Shown here in pieces: positions 17,401 through 25,277 of a DNA stretch of 64,000 bases; positions within the stretch are counted from its first letter, which is position 1; each line of letters begins with the position of its first letter. Under the pieces are notes generated by a model. It was not told the origin of the DNA. It did not search any database and saw only the letters and a program-made list of their open reading frames with translations. Source of the DNA: Lachnospiraceae bacterium (GTDB lineage Bacteria > Bacillota > Clostridia > Lachnospirales > Lachnospiraceae); assembly GCA_910574285.1 (NCBI GenBank), contig CAJTAL010000002.1:62001-126000 (forward strand), written 5' to 3'. The translations under genes and the position numbers were made by a program.

Positions 17401-18747
17401 ATGAAAGCGTCAATAAATAATTACGAAAGCGCCGCCGCTTATATCGCAGAACTTCCCCGGTTCACGAAGAAGCATTCTCTGGAGCACACGGAGGAATTCT
17501 TAAGACGGCTGGGGAATCCGGCCGTGGACCGTAAGATCATCCATGTGGCGGGCACCAACGGGAAGGGGTCGGTCTGCGCCTTTCTGCAGGCCGTCTTAAC
17601 GGCGGAGGGCGCGCAGGTCGGTTTTTTTACTTCTCCGCATCTGATATCCGTCAATGAGCGGATACGCAGGAACAATATTCCCATCAGTGATGAGATGTTT
17701 CTGGAGGTATTCGGTCAGGTTCTCCCAGCGGCGAAGGAGATGGAAGAAGAGGGAAGGGGGCATCCGTCATATTTCGAGTTTTTATTCGGTATGGGAATGA
17801 AGGCATTCTCGAAGATGGATGTAGAATATATTATATTGGAAACCGGACTTGGAGGAAGGCTGGACGCTACAAATGCCGTGAAGCGTCCGCTTCTCTCCGT
17901 TATTACGTCTGTCAGTCTTGATCATACGGAGATCTTAGGTGATACGATAGCGCAGATTGCCCGAGAGAAAGCGGGGATCATCAAGCCGGGAGTACCGGTG
18001 TTCTACGACGGCAGTAATAAGGAGGCGTCGGAGGTCATCCGAAGTACGGCGCTGGAAAGAGGCGCGCCCTGTAGAGAAATATCGAATCATGCGTTCGAAA
18101 TCCGGGAAGTTACCCGAAAATATATTGCATTTTCCCGGCGGAATGCGTATGATAAATATGTTACTTATAAAGTCCCGATCTGCGGATGCTATCAGGCGAT
18201 GAACGCGGAGATCGCCCTGGAGGCGGCAGAATATCTGCTGGGAGAAAGGGGTATTCATGGAGAAGAGTCTTTTCGGGAGAAGAGGCGGCAGGAAGCGATC
18301 GCGTCCGTGAGATGGGAAGGCCGGATGGAGCAGGCAGCGCCGCATCTGATCGTGGACGGCGCCCATAATCCGGGGGCAGTCGAGGCTTTTGCGGAGAGTG
18401 TGAAAGCGCTTGGCGGGAAAGGACAGGGCGGCGGTATCGTCATCGTATTTTCGGCGGTGAGTGATAAGCAATATGAGCAGATGATCGAGTGCCTTTGCAG
18501 GAATCTGGATGTAAAAGCTTATGTTGTTACTGAGATCGAGGATGTAAGGAGAGTGCCGGCAGAAGAATTATGCCGGGTTTTTCGAAAGTATACGAATCAG
18601 ACGGTAGTCTGTGAGACGGATATAGGAGAAGCCCTCCGCAGGGCAGAGATATTAAGAGACGGAGAAGGCGATATTTACTGCCTGGGTTCGCTGTATCTGG
18701 TGGGAATGGTCAAGAAATGGCTGAAAGGAGGCAGCGGCCATGCTTAA
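17401..18747 (+). CDS. folC: Folylpolyglutamate / dihydrofolate synthase
   Basis: The 448-residue protein matches the Mur-ligase-like FolC family: P-loop HVAGTNGKGSVCAFLQ near residue 45, GFFTSPHL, the YFEFLFGMG segment, ETGLGGRLDATN, SVSLDHTEILGDT and HNPGAVEAF near 325. It adds glutamates to folates in the cytoplasm. I start at ATG 17401, directly after the LTA-synthase stop and preceded by GAGGAAGA; the frame is open upstream but overlaps that gene. It overlaps the following 44-codon ORF by eight bases. Confidence 0.95.
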   Translation: MKASINNYESAAAYIAELPRFTKKHSLEHTEEFLRRLGNPAVDRKIIHVAGTNGKGSVCAFLQAVLTAEGAQVGFFTSPHLISVNERIRRNNIPISDEMFLEVFGQVLPAAKEMEEEGRGHPSYFEFLFGMGMKAFSKMDVEYIILETGLGGRLDATNAVKRPLLSVITSVSLDHTEILGDTIAQIAREKAGIIKPGVPVFYDGSNKEASEVIRSTALERGAPCREISNHAFEIREVTRKYIAFSRRNAYDKYVTYKVPICGCYQAMNAEIALEAAEYLLGERGIHGEESFREKRRQEAIASVRWEGRMEQAAPHLIVDGAHNPGAVEAFAESVKALGGKGQGGGIVIVFSAVSDKQYEQMIECLCRNLDVKAYVVTEIEDVRRVPAEELCRVFRKYTNQTVVCETDIGEALRRAEILRDGEGDIYCLGSLYLVGMVKKWLKGGSGHA

Positions 18748-18874
18748 TTTTGAAGAAGAACTGAAGAAATTCCAGCCAAGCCTGGAAGTAGAAGATCTGG
18801 AAGAGGCGATCTATCAGGAAGATCTGACAGATATGACGGATATCCTGCGTGAGGTAGTCGAACAGACCAAGTAG
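18740..18874 (+). CDS. Small acidic protein of unknown function (44 aa)
   Basis: A short frame starts at ATG 18740, overlapping the folC stop by eight bases, with AAAGGAGG at 18724-18731 as ribosome-binding site. The 44-residue product begins MLNFEEELKKFQPSLEVED and is strongly acidic and predicted helical. The tight coupling and strong ribosome site argue that it is translated. It is in the length class usually missed by gene callers. I recognise no family; a short Lachnospiraceae helper protein is possible. Confidence 0.6.
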   Translation: MLNFEEELKKFQPSLEVEDLEEAIYQEDLTDMTDILREVVEQTK

Positions 18875-18895
18875 AAGAGGGATAGAGGTTCGTAC

Positions 18896-20278
18896 ATGGA
18901 TTATACAACTAAGCTTTCCTACCAGTCTATGTACTGGTATAATGACGGATTGAAGAAAGCAAAGATCCGGGATCTGTCCGGAGCGATTACTTCGTTGAAG
19001 AAGAGTTTACAATATAACAGAGACAATATTGCTTCCAGGAATCTGCTTGGGCTTGTGTATTACGGAAGAGGAGATGTGATGGAGGCGCTGGTGGAGTGGA
19101 TCTTAAGCAAGAACTTCCAGTCTCACGATAACATTGCAAATTATTATATTCAGAAGGTCCGGGAGAATGAAGGCGAACTGGAGGCTGTCAATCAGGCGGT
19201 CAAAAGATATAACCAGTCGCTGGAATACTGCCGGCAGAATGGAGAAGACCTGGCGATAATCCAGTTGAAAAAAGTTGTGGCCGCTCATCCGGATTTTGTG
19301 AAGGCTCATCAGCTCCTTGCCTTGATCTATATGCACACCGAGCAGTATGCCTATGCGAGGCAGTCTATCCGCACGGCGTACAAATTAGACACTACAAGTG
19401 AATTCACGCTTCGCTGTCTGCATGAATTAAACCAGATGCGTAAGTCGAGGAATGTCAAGATCAAAGAAGGAGAGAAGAAAGACAAGCATACGATTACATA
19501 CAACCTGGGAAATGAGATGATCATTCAGCCTATATCGAATAATCTCAAAGAGAACGCGGGGCTGCATACGGTTCTCAATATTGCGCTTGGGCTGGTGGTG
19601 GGCGTGGCAGTCATGGCGTTCCTGGTTCTGCCCGGGATTACGGCGTCCCGGGAGGAGAAGGTCAACAAACAGGCGATAGAGTTCAGCGACCAGATTGCGA
19701 CGCAGAAAGCTCAGATCAGCGCCCTGAAAAAAGAGTTGGATGAGTACCGGTCAACCAGCGAAGAGACGGAGGACGCGCAGGCGACGGCCGCGTCAACCCA
19801 GGAAAGTTATGAGGCTGTGATGACGGTAAAGGAACATTACCTGACCAATGATATGAGTGACGCCGCAATGCTGGAAGAGCTCCTGAAAGTGAACCCGAAC
19901 TCTTTGGGAACGAAGGGGAAAGAGAGCTTTGACGACGTTACCGAAAATCTATACCCCCGTATGTGCACTTCCCTCTACGCGACTTCCCAGGAGAATTTTA
20001 ATGTGGCGAATTATGAGATGGCCATAACGAATCTGGAGCAAGTGATGAAGATGGATGAGGGTTACAACGACGGCAATGCAATGCTGCTTCTGGCACAGTC
20101 CTATGAAAAAAGCGGCGCTCAGGACCAGGCGAACCTGAAATATCAGAAGTTGGTGGAAAGTTATCCTGATACGGATGCCGCACAGACCGCTAAGGAGGCA
20201 TTAGACGCCCAGAACGAAGGCGGAGGGGACGCAGAAGAAGGAGAAGAAGGAGAAGAAGGAGACGGCCAGGACGAATAG
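18896..20278 (+). CDS. TPR-repeat membrane protein
   Basis: The 460-residue protein has N-terminal tetratricopeptide repeats (about residues 1-150, including IASRNLLGLVYYGRGD and VKAHQLLALIYMHTEQYAYA), one transmembrane helix (about 227-248), a coiled coil with KAQISALKKELDEYRS (about 260-300), further TPR-like units (about 350-435), and a run of GEE repeats at the acidic C-terminus. The N-terminal repeats are probably cytoplasmic and the second set outside. It precedes the spoIIA operon but is separated from it by a terminator. Role unknown; similar proteins are common in this family of bacteria. Confidence 0.82.
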   Translation: MDYTTKLSYQSMYWYNDGLKKAKIRDLSGAITSLKKSLQYNRDNIASRNLLGLVYYGRGDVMEALVEWILSKNFQSHDNIANYYIQKVRENEGELEAVNQAVKRYNQSLEYCRQNGEDLAIIQLKKVVAAHPDFVKAHQLLALIYMHTEQYAYARQSIRTAYKLDTTSEFTLRCLHELNQMRKSRNVKIKEGEKKDKHTITYNLGNEMIIQPISNNLKENAGLHTVLNIALGLVVGVAVMAFLVLPGITASREEKVNKQAIEFSDQIATQKAQISALKKELDEYRSTSEETEDAQATAASTQESYEAVMTVKEHYLTNDMSDAAMLEELLKVNPNSLGTKGKESFDDVTENLYPRMCTSLYATSQENFNVANYEMAITNLEQVMKMDEGYNDGNAMLLLAQSYEKSGAQDQANLKYQKLVESYPDTDAAQTAKEALDAQNEGGGDAEEGEEGEEGDGQDE

Positions 20279-20321
20279 CCGTAAGGCGGCGGAAAAATAT
20301 TTCATATTTAATATACGAAAG

Positions 20322-20356
20322 AAAAGGATATGCGGGACAGCATATCCTTTTGTTTT
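20322..20356 (+). terminator. Rho-independent terminator between the TPR gene and spoIIAA
   Basis: AAAAGGATATGC (20322-20333) pairs perfectly with GCATATCCTTTT (20340-20351) across the loop GGGACA, then GTTTTC. Confidence 0.85.
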
Positions 20357-20381
20357 CTAAACGAATGAAAGGAGGAGCAGT

Positions 20382-20693
20382 ATGAAATATCAGGTACAGG
20401 AGAATTGCCTGACGGTATTTCTTCCGAATGAGCTGGATCATCACAATGCGGAGGAGATTCGTAAAGAAGCAGACCATCTGATCGAGCATAATCATATCCG
20501 TTATGTCGTCTTTGATTTTAAGGAGACTAATTTTATGGACAGTTCTGGAATCGGAGTGATTATGGGACGGTATAAGCGGATCTATATGCTGGGAGGAGAG
20601 GTGTGCGCGGTGCATACGAATGAGAGGATGAAGAAGATATTGACGATGTCAGGTGTAACAAAAATCATGCAGATATATGAGGAGGAAAAATAG
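20382..20693 (+). CDS. spoIIAA: Anti-sigma-F factor antagonist SpoIIAA
   Basis: The 103-residue STAS-domain protein carries FMDSSGIGVIMGRYK; Ser55 corresponds to the serine that SpoIIAB phosphorylates. In the forespore, the unphosphorylated form binds SpoIIAB and frees sigma F. Length fits the family (about 117 in Bacillus). It is the first gene of the three-gene spoIIA operon, with AAGGAGG before the ATG; its stop is directly followed by the spoIIAB start. Confidence 0.95.
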   Translation: MKYQVQENCLTVFLPNELDHHNAEEIRKEADHLIEHNHIRYVVFDFKETNFMDSSGIGVIMGRYKRIYMLGGEVCAVHTNERMKKILTMSGVTKIMQIYEEEK

Positions 20694-21149
20694 ATGGAAC
20701 ATACCAATGAGATGCAGCTTATCTTTGACAGCCGCTCTTCTAACGAATCATTTGCCAGAGTCACGGTAGCGGCTTTCATGACGTCTCTGAATCCTACGGT
20801 AGAGGAGGTGTCGGATGTGAAGACCGCGGTGTCGGAAGCGGTGACGAACGCTATAATCCATGGCTATGAGAGTGAAGTACATAGTATCTCTATCCGCGGC
20901 CGCACGGAAGGAAAGACTCTGTATCTGGAGATCGAGGATACGGGAAAAGGGATTGAAGACGTGAAACAGGCGATGGAGCCGCTCTTTACCACGAAACCGG
21001 AGCTGGAGCGTTCCGGGATGGGCTTTTCTTTCATGGAAGCTTTTATGGATCATCTGACGGTGGTGTCGGAACCGGGAAAAGGAACCACTGTGAAGATGGA
21101 CAAAACTATAGGAAAAGGACGAAGATTATGGACCGCACAATCGCTTTGA
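20694..21149 (+). CDS. spoIIAB: Anti-sigma-F factor SpoIIAB (serine kinase)
   Basis: The 151-residue GHKL-type kinase shows the N box VSEAVTNAIIHGY (around residue 50), the G1 box EDTGKGIEDV and the G2 region ERSGMGFSFMEAF. It binds and inhibits sigma F and phosphorylates SpoIIAA using ATP. The start codon follows the spoIIAA stop without a gap, and the C-terminus overlaps the sigF start by 22 bases, so all three genes are translationally linked. Confidence 0.95.
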   Translation: MEHTNEMQLIFDSRSSNESFARVTVAAFMTSLNPTVEEVSDVKTAVSEAVTNAIIHGYESEVHSISIRGRTEGKTLYLEIEDTGKGIEDVKQAMEPLFTTKPELERSGMGFSFMEAFMDHLTVVSEPGKGTTVKMDKTIGKGRRLWTAQSL

Positions 21150-21841
21150 TTCAGAGATCTCACGAAGGGGATGAAGAAGCGAAAGCACAGTTGGTGGAGG
21201 AGAATACAGGACTTGTCTGGTGTATCGTAAAGAGGTTCTGCAACAGGGGCGTGGAAGCGGAAGATCTGTTCCAGGTGGGAAGTATCGGTTTGCTTAAGGC
21301 GATTGACAAGTTTGACCTCTCCTACAATGTGAAATTCTCCACTTACGCGGTTCCCATGATTTCGGGAGAGATCAAGCGTTTCTTAAGAGACGACGGGATG
21401 ATCAAGGTAAGCCGGTCGCTTAAGGAGCTGGCTTACAAGGCGTATCTTTGTCAGGAAAAGCTGCAGGAGAAGTGGGGGCGGGACCCGACGGTTTCCGAGA
21501 TCGCCGAACATCTGGGAGTGGCAACGGAAGAACTGACCCAGGCGATGGATGCCAGCGGTGATATAGAGTCTCTGTACAAGCCTATCTATCAGAAAGAAGG
21601 GCAGGAGATACGGCTGATGGACAAGCTTCCGGAGAAGGAAGGAGGGGAAGAACGGCTGCTTAACCAGATGCTACTTTCCCAGCTTCTGGCGTATCTGAAT
21701 AAAGAAGAGCGAAAGCTTATCTATCTAAGATATTTCGCGAACCAGACTCAGACGCAGGTAGGGGTTACCCTGGGAATCTCCCAGGTCCAGGTGTCGCGGA
21801 TGGAAAAAAAGATATTGAAAAGCCTGCGGGAGAAGATCTGA
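21128..21841 (+). CDS. sigF: RNA polymerase sigma-F factor
   Basis: The 237-residue sigma-70-family protein is of SigF length. Region 2 includes DLFQVGSIGLLKAIDKFD and KFSTYAVPMISGEIKRFLRDD; region 4 ends with LGISQVQVSRMEKKIL. SigF is the first forespore-specific sigma factor. Its start lies inside spoIIAB, as in other spoIIA operons, and a strong terminator closes the operon. The presence of this operon marks the organism as a spore former. Confidence 0.96.
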   Translation: MDRTIALIQRSHEGDEEAKAQLVEENTGLVWCIVKRFCNRGVEAEDLFQVGSIGLLKAIDKFDLSYNVKFSTYAVPMISGEIKRFLRDDGMIKVSRSLKELAYKAYLCQEKLQEKWGRDPTVSEIAEHLGVATEELTQAMDASGDIESLYKPIYQKEGQEIRLMDKLPEKEGGEERLLNQMLLSQLLAYLNKEERKLIYLRYFANQTQTQVGVTLGISQVQVSRMEKKILKSLREKI

Positions 21842-21843
21842 AG

Positions 21844-21897
21844 AGCCGTATGAAAATGACTTGGGAAATATGTTGTTTTCATACGGCTTTCTTTTTT
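21844..21897 (+). terminator. Terminator of the spoIIA operon
   Basis: AGCCGTATGAAAA (21844-21856) pairs with TTTTCATACGGCT (21876-21888), followed by TTCTTTTTTT. Confidence 0.88.
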
Positions 21898-21945
21898 TAT
21901 ATTAGAGACGGGATTACAGCCTGAAATATATAGCATGAAATGTAA

Positions 21946-21975
21946 TGTATATTTTCCGGGAAAACATCCATACTA
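21946..21975 (+). promoter_or_regulatory. Sigma-G-type promoter of the spoVA operon
   Basis: TGTATA (21946-21951), a 17-base spacer and CATACTA (21969-21975) fit the forespore sigma-G pattern (about TGHATR and CATWHTA). It lies 31 bases before the first gene of the spoVA group, which is sigma-G dependent in studied species. Confidence 0.6.
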
Positions 21976-22006
21976 AGAGCCAAAAGGAATAAAGAAGGTG
22001 GAGAAT

Positions 22007-22204
22007 ATGGATGAAGCAAGAAGAAAGATCAGGATCTGCTTATTTTGCATCGTGATGATAGCGGTGCTCGTGGGTGTCGCCTACTATATGAGTGATGTGA
22101 AGAGCGGCGGTAATATGGAAGAAGGGACACTGGTGCGGCAGAACGTAACATCTGAGGAAATTCAAAGTATGCAGGATACAGGCACGGCGGAAGGCAGGGG
22201 ATAG
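22007..22204 (+). CDS. Small single-helix membrane protein ahead of spoVAA
   Basis: A 65-residue product with a basic start (DEARRKIRI), one transmembrane helix (about 9-28) and a polar tail of about 35 residues. I place the start at ATG 22007, three bases after AAGGTGGAG; an in-frame GTG at 21998 overlaps that site. It lies between the sigma-G-type promoter and spoVAA, two bases before the latter, so it is expected to be expressed in the forespore. No known family recognised; a minor inner-membrane component of the SpoVA channel or a spore membrane peptide are possible. Confidence 0.7.
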   Translation: MDEARRKIRICLFCIVMIAVLVGVAYYMSDVKSGGNMEEGTLVRQNVTSEEIQSMQDTGTAEGRG

Positions 22205-22206
22205 GC

Positions 22207-22881
22207 ATGGCAGGCAGCAGCGAGACTGTATATATCAAAGCGGACCGGGATATAGAGGTTACGAAGCCGGATGTAACGCTGGGGGACGTCCTTACACTGG
22301 AATGTGCGGACCAGGCGGTGGTATCCAGGCTTAAGACGGTAAAACTGTTAAAATTCCGGAACACCGACGACAAACAGCAGAACCGCACCGCCGTGTCGAT
22401 TCTGAAAGTGATCCAGTGTATTCATGAATGTTATCCCAATATAGAAGTGCAGAATATGGGAGAGACGGACTTTATCGTCACTTATGAGGAGCAGCAGACT
22501 GCCGGAGGGACGGTGCATTATATAAAGGCGGTGATTGTAGTCATCATCAGCTTTTTCGGCGCCGCATTTTCTATTATGGCATTTAATAACGATGTTGATA
22601 CGACGAAGCTGTTTTCCCAGATCTATGAGCTGCTGACAGGGAGTCAGTCAGACGGGTTTACCATATTGGAACTTACCTATTGTATCGGACTGATTATCGG
22701 GATACTTACCTTCTTCAATCATTTCGGAAAGAAGAAATTCACGGTGGATCCGACGCCGATGGAGGTCGAGATGCGCCTGTATGAGAATGATATCCAGACG
22801 ACTCTGATCGAAACGTATTCCAGAAAGGAGAAGGAACTGGATGTGGGCAGTACAAATCTTGATGGCAGTCATCGGACTTAG
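22207..22881 (+). CDS. spoVAA: Stage V sporulation protein AA
   Basis: The 224-residue protein has a soluble N-terminal domain of about 100 residues (starting VYIKADRDIEV) and two hydrophobic segments (about 110-130 and 155-180), as in SpoVAA. SpoVA proteins form the channel that moves dipicolinic acid into and out of the spore. Gene order spoVAA-AB-AC-AD-AE and the 41-base overlap with the next gene support the call. The C-terminal segment IQTTLIETYSRKEKELD is also typical of the family. Confidence 0.92.
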   Translation: MAGSSETVYIKADRDIEVTKPDVTLGDVLTLECADQAVVSRLKTVKLLKFRNTDDKQQNRTAVSILKVIQCIHECYPNIEVQNMGETDFIVTYEEQQTAGGTVHYIKAVIVVIISFFGAAFSIMAFNNDVDTTKLFSQIYELLTGSQSDGFTILELTYCIGLIIGILTFFNHFGKKKFTVDPTPMEVEMRLYENDIQTTLIETYSRKEKELDVGSTNLDGSHRT

Positions 22882-23257
22882 CGCCGGGATGGTAGTGGCG
22901 GGCGGTTTATTCTCATTCATCAGCGGACTGGGGGTCATATCGGACTTTGCAGACCGGACGCATACGGGCGAGCATATCATGCTGTATGAAGACAGTGTGG
23001 CGCTCGGGGGCATACTGGGAAATATATTTTTCATCTATCATATCGCGATTCCGTATGGAGCCTGGATCGTACCCGTATTCGGTCTGTTCGGCGGGATTTT
23101 CGTGGGATGCTGGTCCATGGCGCTGGCGGAGATCCTCGACGTCTTCCCGATCTTCGTCCGCCGGGTGAAGTTGCTTCGGGGTATCAAATACGTGATTCTC
23201 GGGGTTGCGCTTGGGAAAGGGATCGGCGCGTTTGTATTTTTCTTTAACAGATTTTGA
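22841..23257 (+). CDS. spoVAB: Stage V sporulation protein AB
   Basis: This 138-residue integral membrane protein has four hydrophobic segments and the family phrases GLSAGMVVAGGLFSFISGLGV and FVGCWSMALAEILDVFPIF. It is a subunit of the dipicolinate channel in the inner spore membrane. It overlaps spoVAA by 41 bases, with GAAAGGAGAAGG before the ATG at 22841, and precedes spoVAC by 14 bases. Confidence 0.93.
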   Translation: MWAVQILMAVIGLSAGMVVAGGLFSFISGLGVISDFADRTHTGEHIMLYEDSVALGGILGNIFFIYHIAIPYGAWIVPVFGLFGGIFVGCWSMALAEILDVFPIFVRRVKLLRGIKYVILGVALGKGIGAFVFFFNRF

Positions 23258-23271
23258 GGAGGTAACAATAG

Positions 23272-23733
23272 ATGGATAAGCAAAGGCAGCAGCAGGCATA
23301 TGAAAATTACGTGAAACAAAAGACACCGGTCCATAATCTTCCGGTAAACATGGCGAAAGCATTCGCGGCAGGCGGTGTGATCTGTACGGTCGGACAGGTT
23401 ATCTTAAGCTTATGTGAGAAGGCGGGGCTTGATAAAGATATCAGCGGAGGCTGGACGTCTTTGATATTGGTCTTGCTCAGCGTACTTCTGACAGGATTCG
23501 GCATCTATCCCCGCATAGCGAAGTGGGGCGGGGCAGGCACACTGGTACCTATTACCGGGTTCGCGAATTCGGTCGCGGCGCCGGCGATTGAGTATAAGAA
23601 AGAGGGGCAGGTTATGGGAATCGGCTGTAAGATATTCACGATCGCGGGACCGGTGATTCTGTATGGGGTTTTCACAAGCTGGCTTCTGGGGTTTGCGTAC
23701 TGGCTGCTGAAGGTAAGCGGGATTCTGTCCTAG
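23272..23733 (+). CDS. spoVAC: Stage V sporulation protein AC
   Basis: The 153-residue membrane protein begins with a short soluble segment containing the SpoVAC phrase YENYVKQKTPVHNL and continues with four to five hydrophobic helices, including ITGFANSVAAPAIEYKKEG. SpoVAC is the mechanosensitive-like channel component for dipicolinate release. A GAGGAGG-like site lies 9 bases upstream. The next gene, spoVAD, begins about 55 bases later. Confidence 0.94.
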   Translation: MDKQRQQQAYENYVKQKTPVHNLPVNMAKAFAAGGVICTVGQVILSLCEKAGLDKDISGGWTSLILVLLSVLLTGFGIYPRIAKWGGAGTLVPITGFANSVAAPAIEYKKEGQVMGIGCKIFTIAGPVILYGVFTSWLLGFAYWLLKVSGILS

Positions 23734-23787
23734 CTCTCTATCTTGGTGTCAGCGCGTGTTTGAAAATAAGAAAATGGGGTAGAAGAC

Positions 23788-24792
23788 ATGGTAAAAGGAT
23801 TACAAAGTATTGCATTTGAGACGTCTCCTTATCTGGTTGGCAGCGCGTCTGTCGCGGGGAAGAAAGAGGGAGAAGGGCCGCTTGGCAAGATGTTCGATAT
23901 GGTAGAGACGGAAGATCTGTTCGGTGAAAATACATGGGAAGAGGCGGAGAGCACCATGCAGAAGGAAGCATGCCAGCTTGCGCTTGGGAAAGCAGGCGTA
24001 CAGGCAAGCGACGTCAGATATTTGTTCGGAGGCGATCTTTTGCGGCAGGGGATCGCGACCTCCGGCGGAGTAAAAGAATTAGGGATTCCGCTGTTCGGGC
24101 TGTTCGGAGCCTGTTCCACATCGGGAGAGGCTCTGGCGCTGGCAGCCATGAGCGTCGCAGCAGGTTACGGCGACGCCATGCTTGCCGTAACATCCAGCCA
24201 TTTTGGAAGCGCGGAGAAAGAATTCCGTTTTCCGTTAGGATATGCGAACCAGCGCCCGCTGTCCGCGCAGTGGACTGTGACGGGAAGTGCGGCATTTCTT
24301 GTGGGCACCAAAAGAAGCCACGTGAGGATCACCGGTGTAACGATTGGAAAGATCATAGATTATGGACTGAAAGATTCTCAGAATATGGGAGCGTGTATGG
24401 CGCCTGCCGCATGTGACACGATCGTAAGGAATATGGAAGATTTCGGAAGGACTCCGGATGATTATAACCGGATCGTGACCGGTGATCTTGGATATGTGGG
24501 ACAGAGTATTCTCTTCGACCTGATGAGGGGAAGGGAATTTGATATCAAGAAGAACCATATGGACTGCGGAATGACGATCTTCGATCAGCAGACACAGGAT
24601 ACACATGCCGGCGGGAGCGGCTGCGGATGCGCGGCAACGACATTGTCAGCCTATATTCTGCCGAAGATCGAGAGAGGCGAGTGGAAGAGGGTGCTTTTCG
24701 TTCCGACAGGGGCACTGATGTCCACCGTAAGTTTTAACGAAGGCTCCAGCGTACCGGGGATTGCGCACGGGATTGTGCTGGAGCACTGCTGA
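23788..24792 (+). CDS. spoVAD: Stage V sporulation protein AD
   Basis: The 334-residue protein has the thiolase-like fold characteristic of SpoVAD, which binds dipicolinic acid rather than catalysing condensation. Family phrases include GLFGACSTSGEALALAA (around residue 108), AQWTVTGSAAFLVG and GDLGYVGQSILFDL. It is the peripheral subunit of the SpoVA channel. Start ATG 23788 follows GGGGTAGAAG. The SpoVAE start lies 14 bases after its stop. Confidence 0.95.
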   Translation: MVKGLQSIAFETSPYLVGSASVAGKKEGEGPLGKMFDMVETEDLFGENTWEEAESTMQKEACQLALGKAGVQASDVRYLFGGDLLRQGIATSGGVKELGIPLFGLFGACSTSGEALALAAMSVAAGYGDAMLAVTSSHFGSAEKEFRFPLGYANQRPLSAQWTVTGSAAFLVGTKRSHVRITGVTIGKIIDYGLKDSQNMGACMAPAACDTIVRNMEDFGRTPDDYNRIVTGDLGYVGQSILFDLMRGREFDIKKNHMDCGMTIFDQQTQDTHAGGSGCGCAATTLSAYILPKIERGEWKRVLFVPTGALMSTVSFNEGSSVPGIAHGIVLEHC

Positions 24793-24805
24793 TGGGAGGT
24801 GTAGT

Positions 24806-25162
24806 ATGGATTATATCAATGCATTTTGGGTAGGCGGCCTGATCTGTGCCGCCGTGCAGATACTTCTTGACAGAACCAAGCTTATGCCGGGGCGTGTAAT
24901 GGTACTGTTAGTCTGTACCGGGGCGGTACTCGGCGCATTCCACATCTATCAGCCGCTCCAGGAATTTGCCGGCGCCGGCGCCAGCGTGCCGTTGACCGGA
25001 TTCGGGAACCTCTTGTGGAAAGGGGTAAAAGAGGCCGTAGATAAAGAGGGCTTCATCGGAATCTTTCTGGGAGGATTCAAAGCGAGCGCCGTAGGGATAT
25101 CCGCTGCTCTGATCTTCAGTTATCTGGCGTCGTTAGTATTCGACCCGAAGATGAAGAAATAG
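24806..25162 (+). CDS. spoVAE: Stage V sporulation protein AE
   Basis: Starting at ATG 24806 (after GGGAGGTG), the protein has 118 residues and four membrane segments, with VPLTGFGNLLWKGVKEAVDKEG as a family landmark (split across helices three and four). It is a channel subunit paralogous to SpoVAC. The frame stays open for 45 bases upstream, but that part lies inside spoVAD. Last gene of the spoVA operon; I see no clear terminator before the next gene. Confidence 0.92.
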   Translation: MDYINAFWVGGLICAAVQILLDRTKLMPGRVMVLLVCTGAVLGAFHIYQPLQEFAGAGASVPLTGFGNLLWKGVKEAVDKEGFIGIFLGGFKASAVGISAALIFSYLASLVFDPKMKK

Positions 25163-25277
25163 GCGGAAGTAAAGATTTTGTCTGGGTATGGGATAAATTG
25201 CTTGCGTTTGCGGAGGGTAAATGATATCTTGAAAGTGTAAACATGAAATGTTGTTATTTAATAATAGGAGGAAAATC

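Noticed and set aside
20323-20331. AAAGGATAT as a sigma-H -35 element before spoIIAA
   Set aside because: It is the 5' arm of a terminator, and no sigma-H-like -10 lies at the right spacing; the nearest GAAT is too far away.
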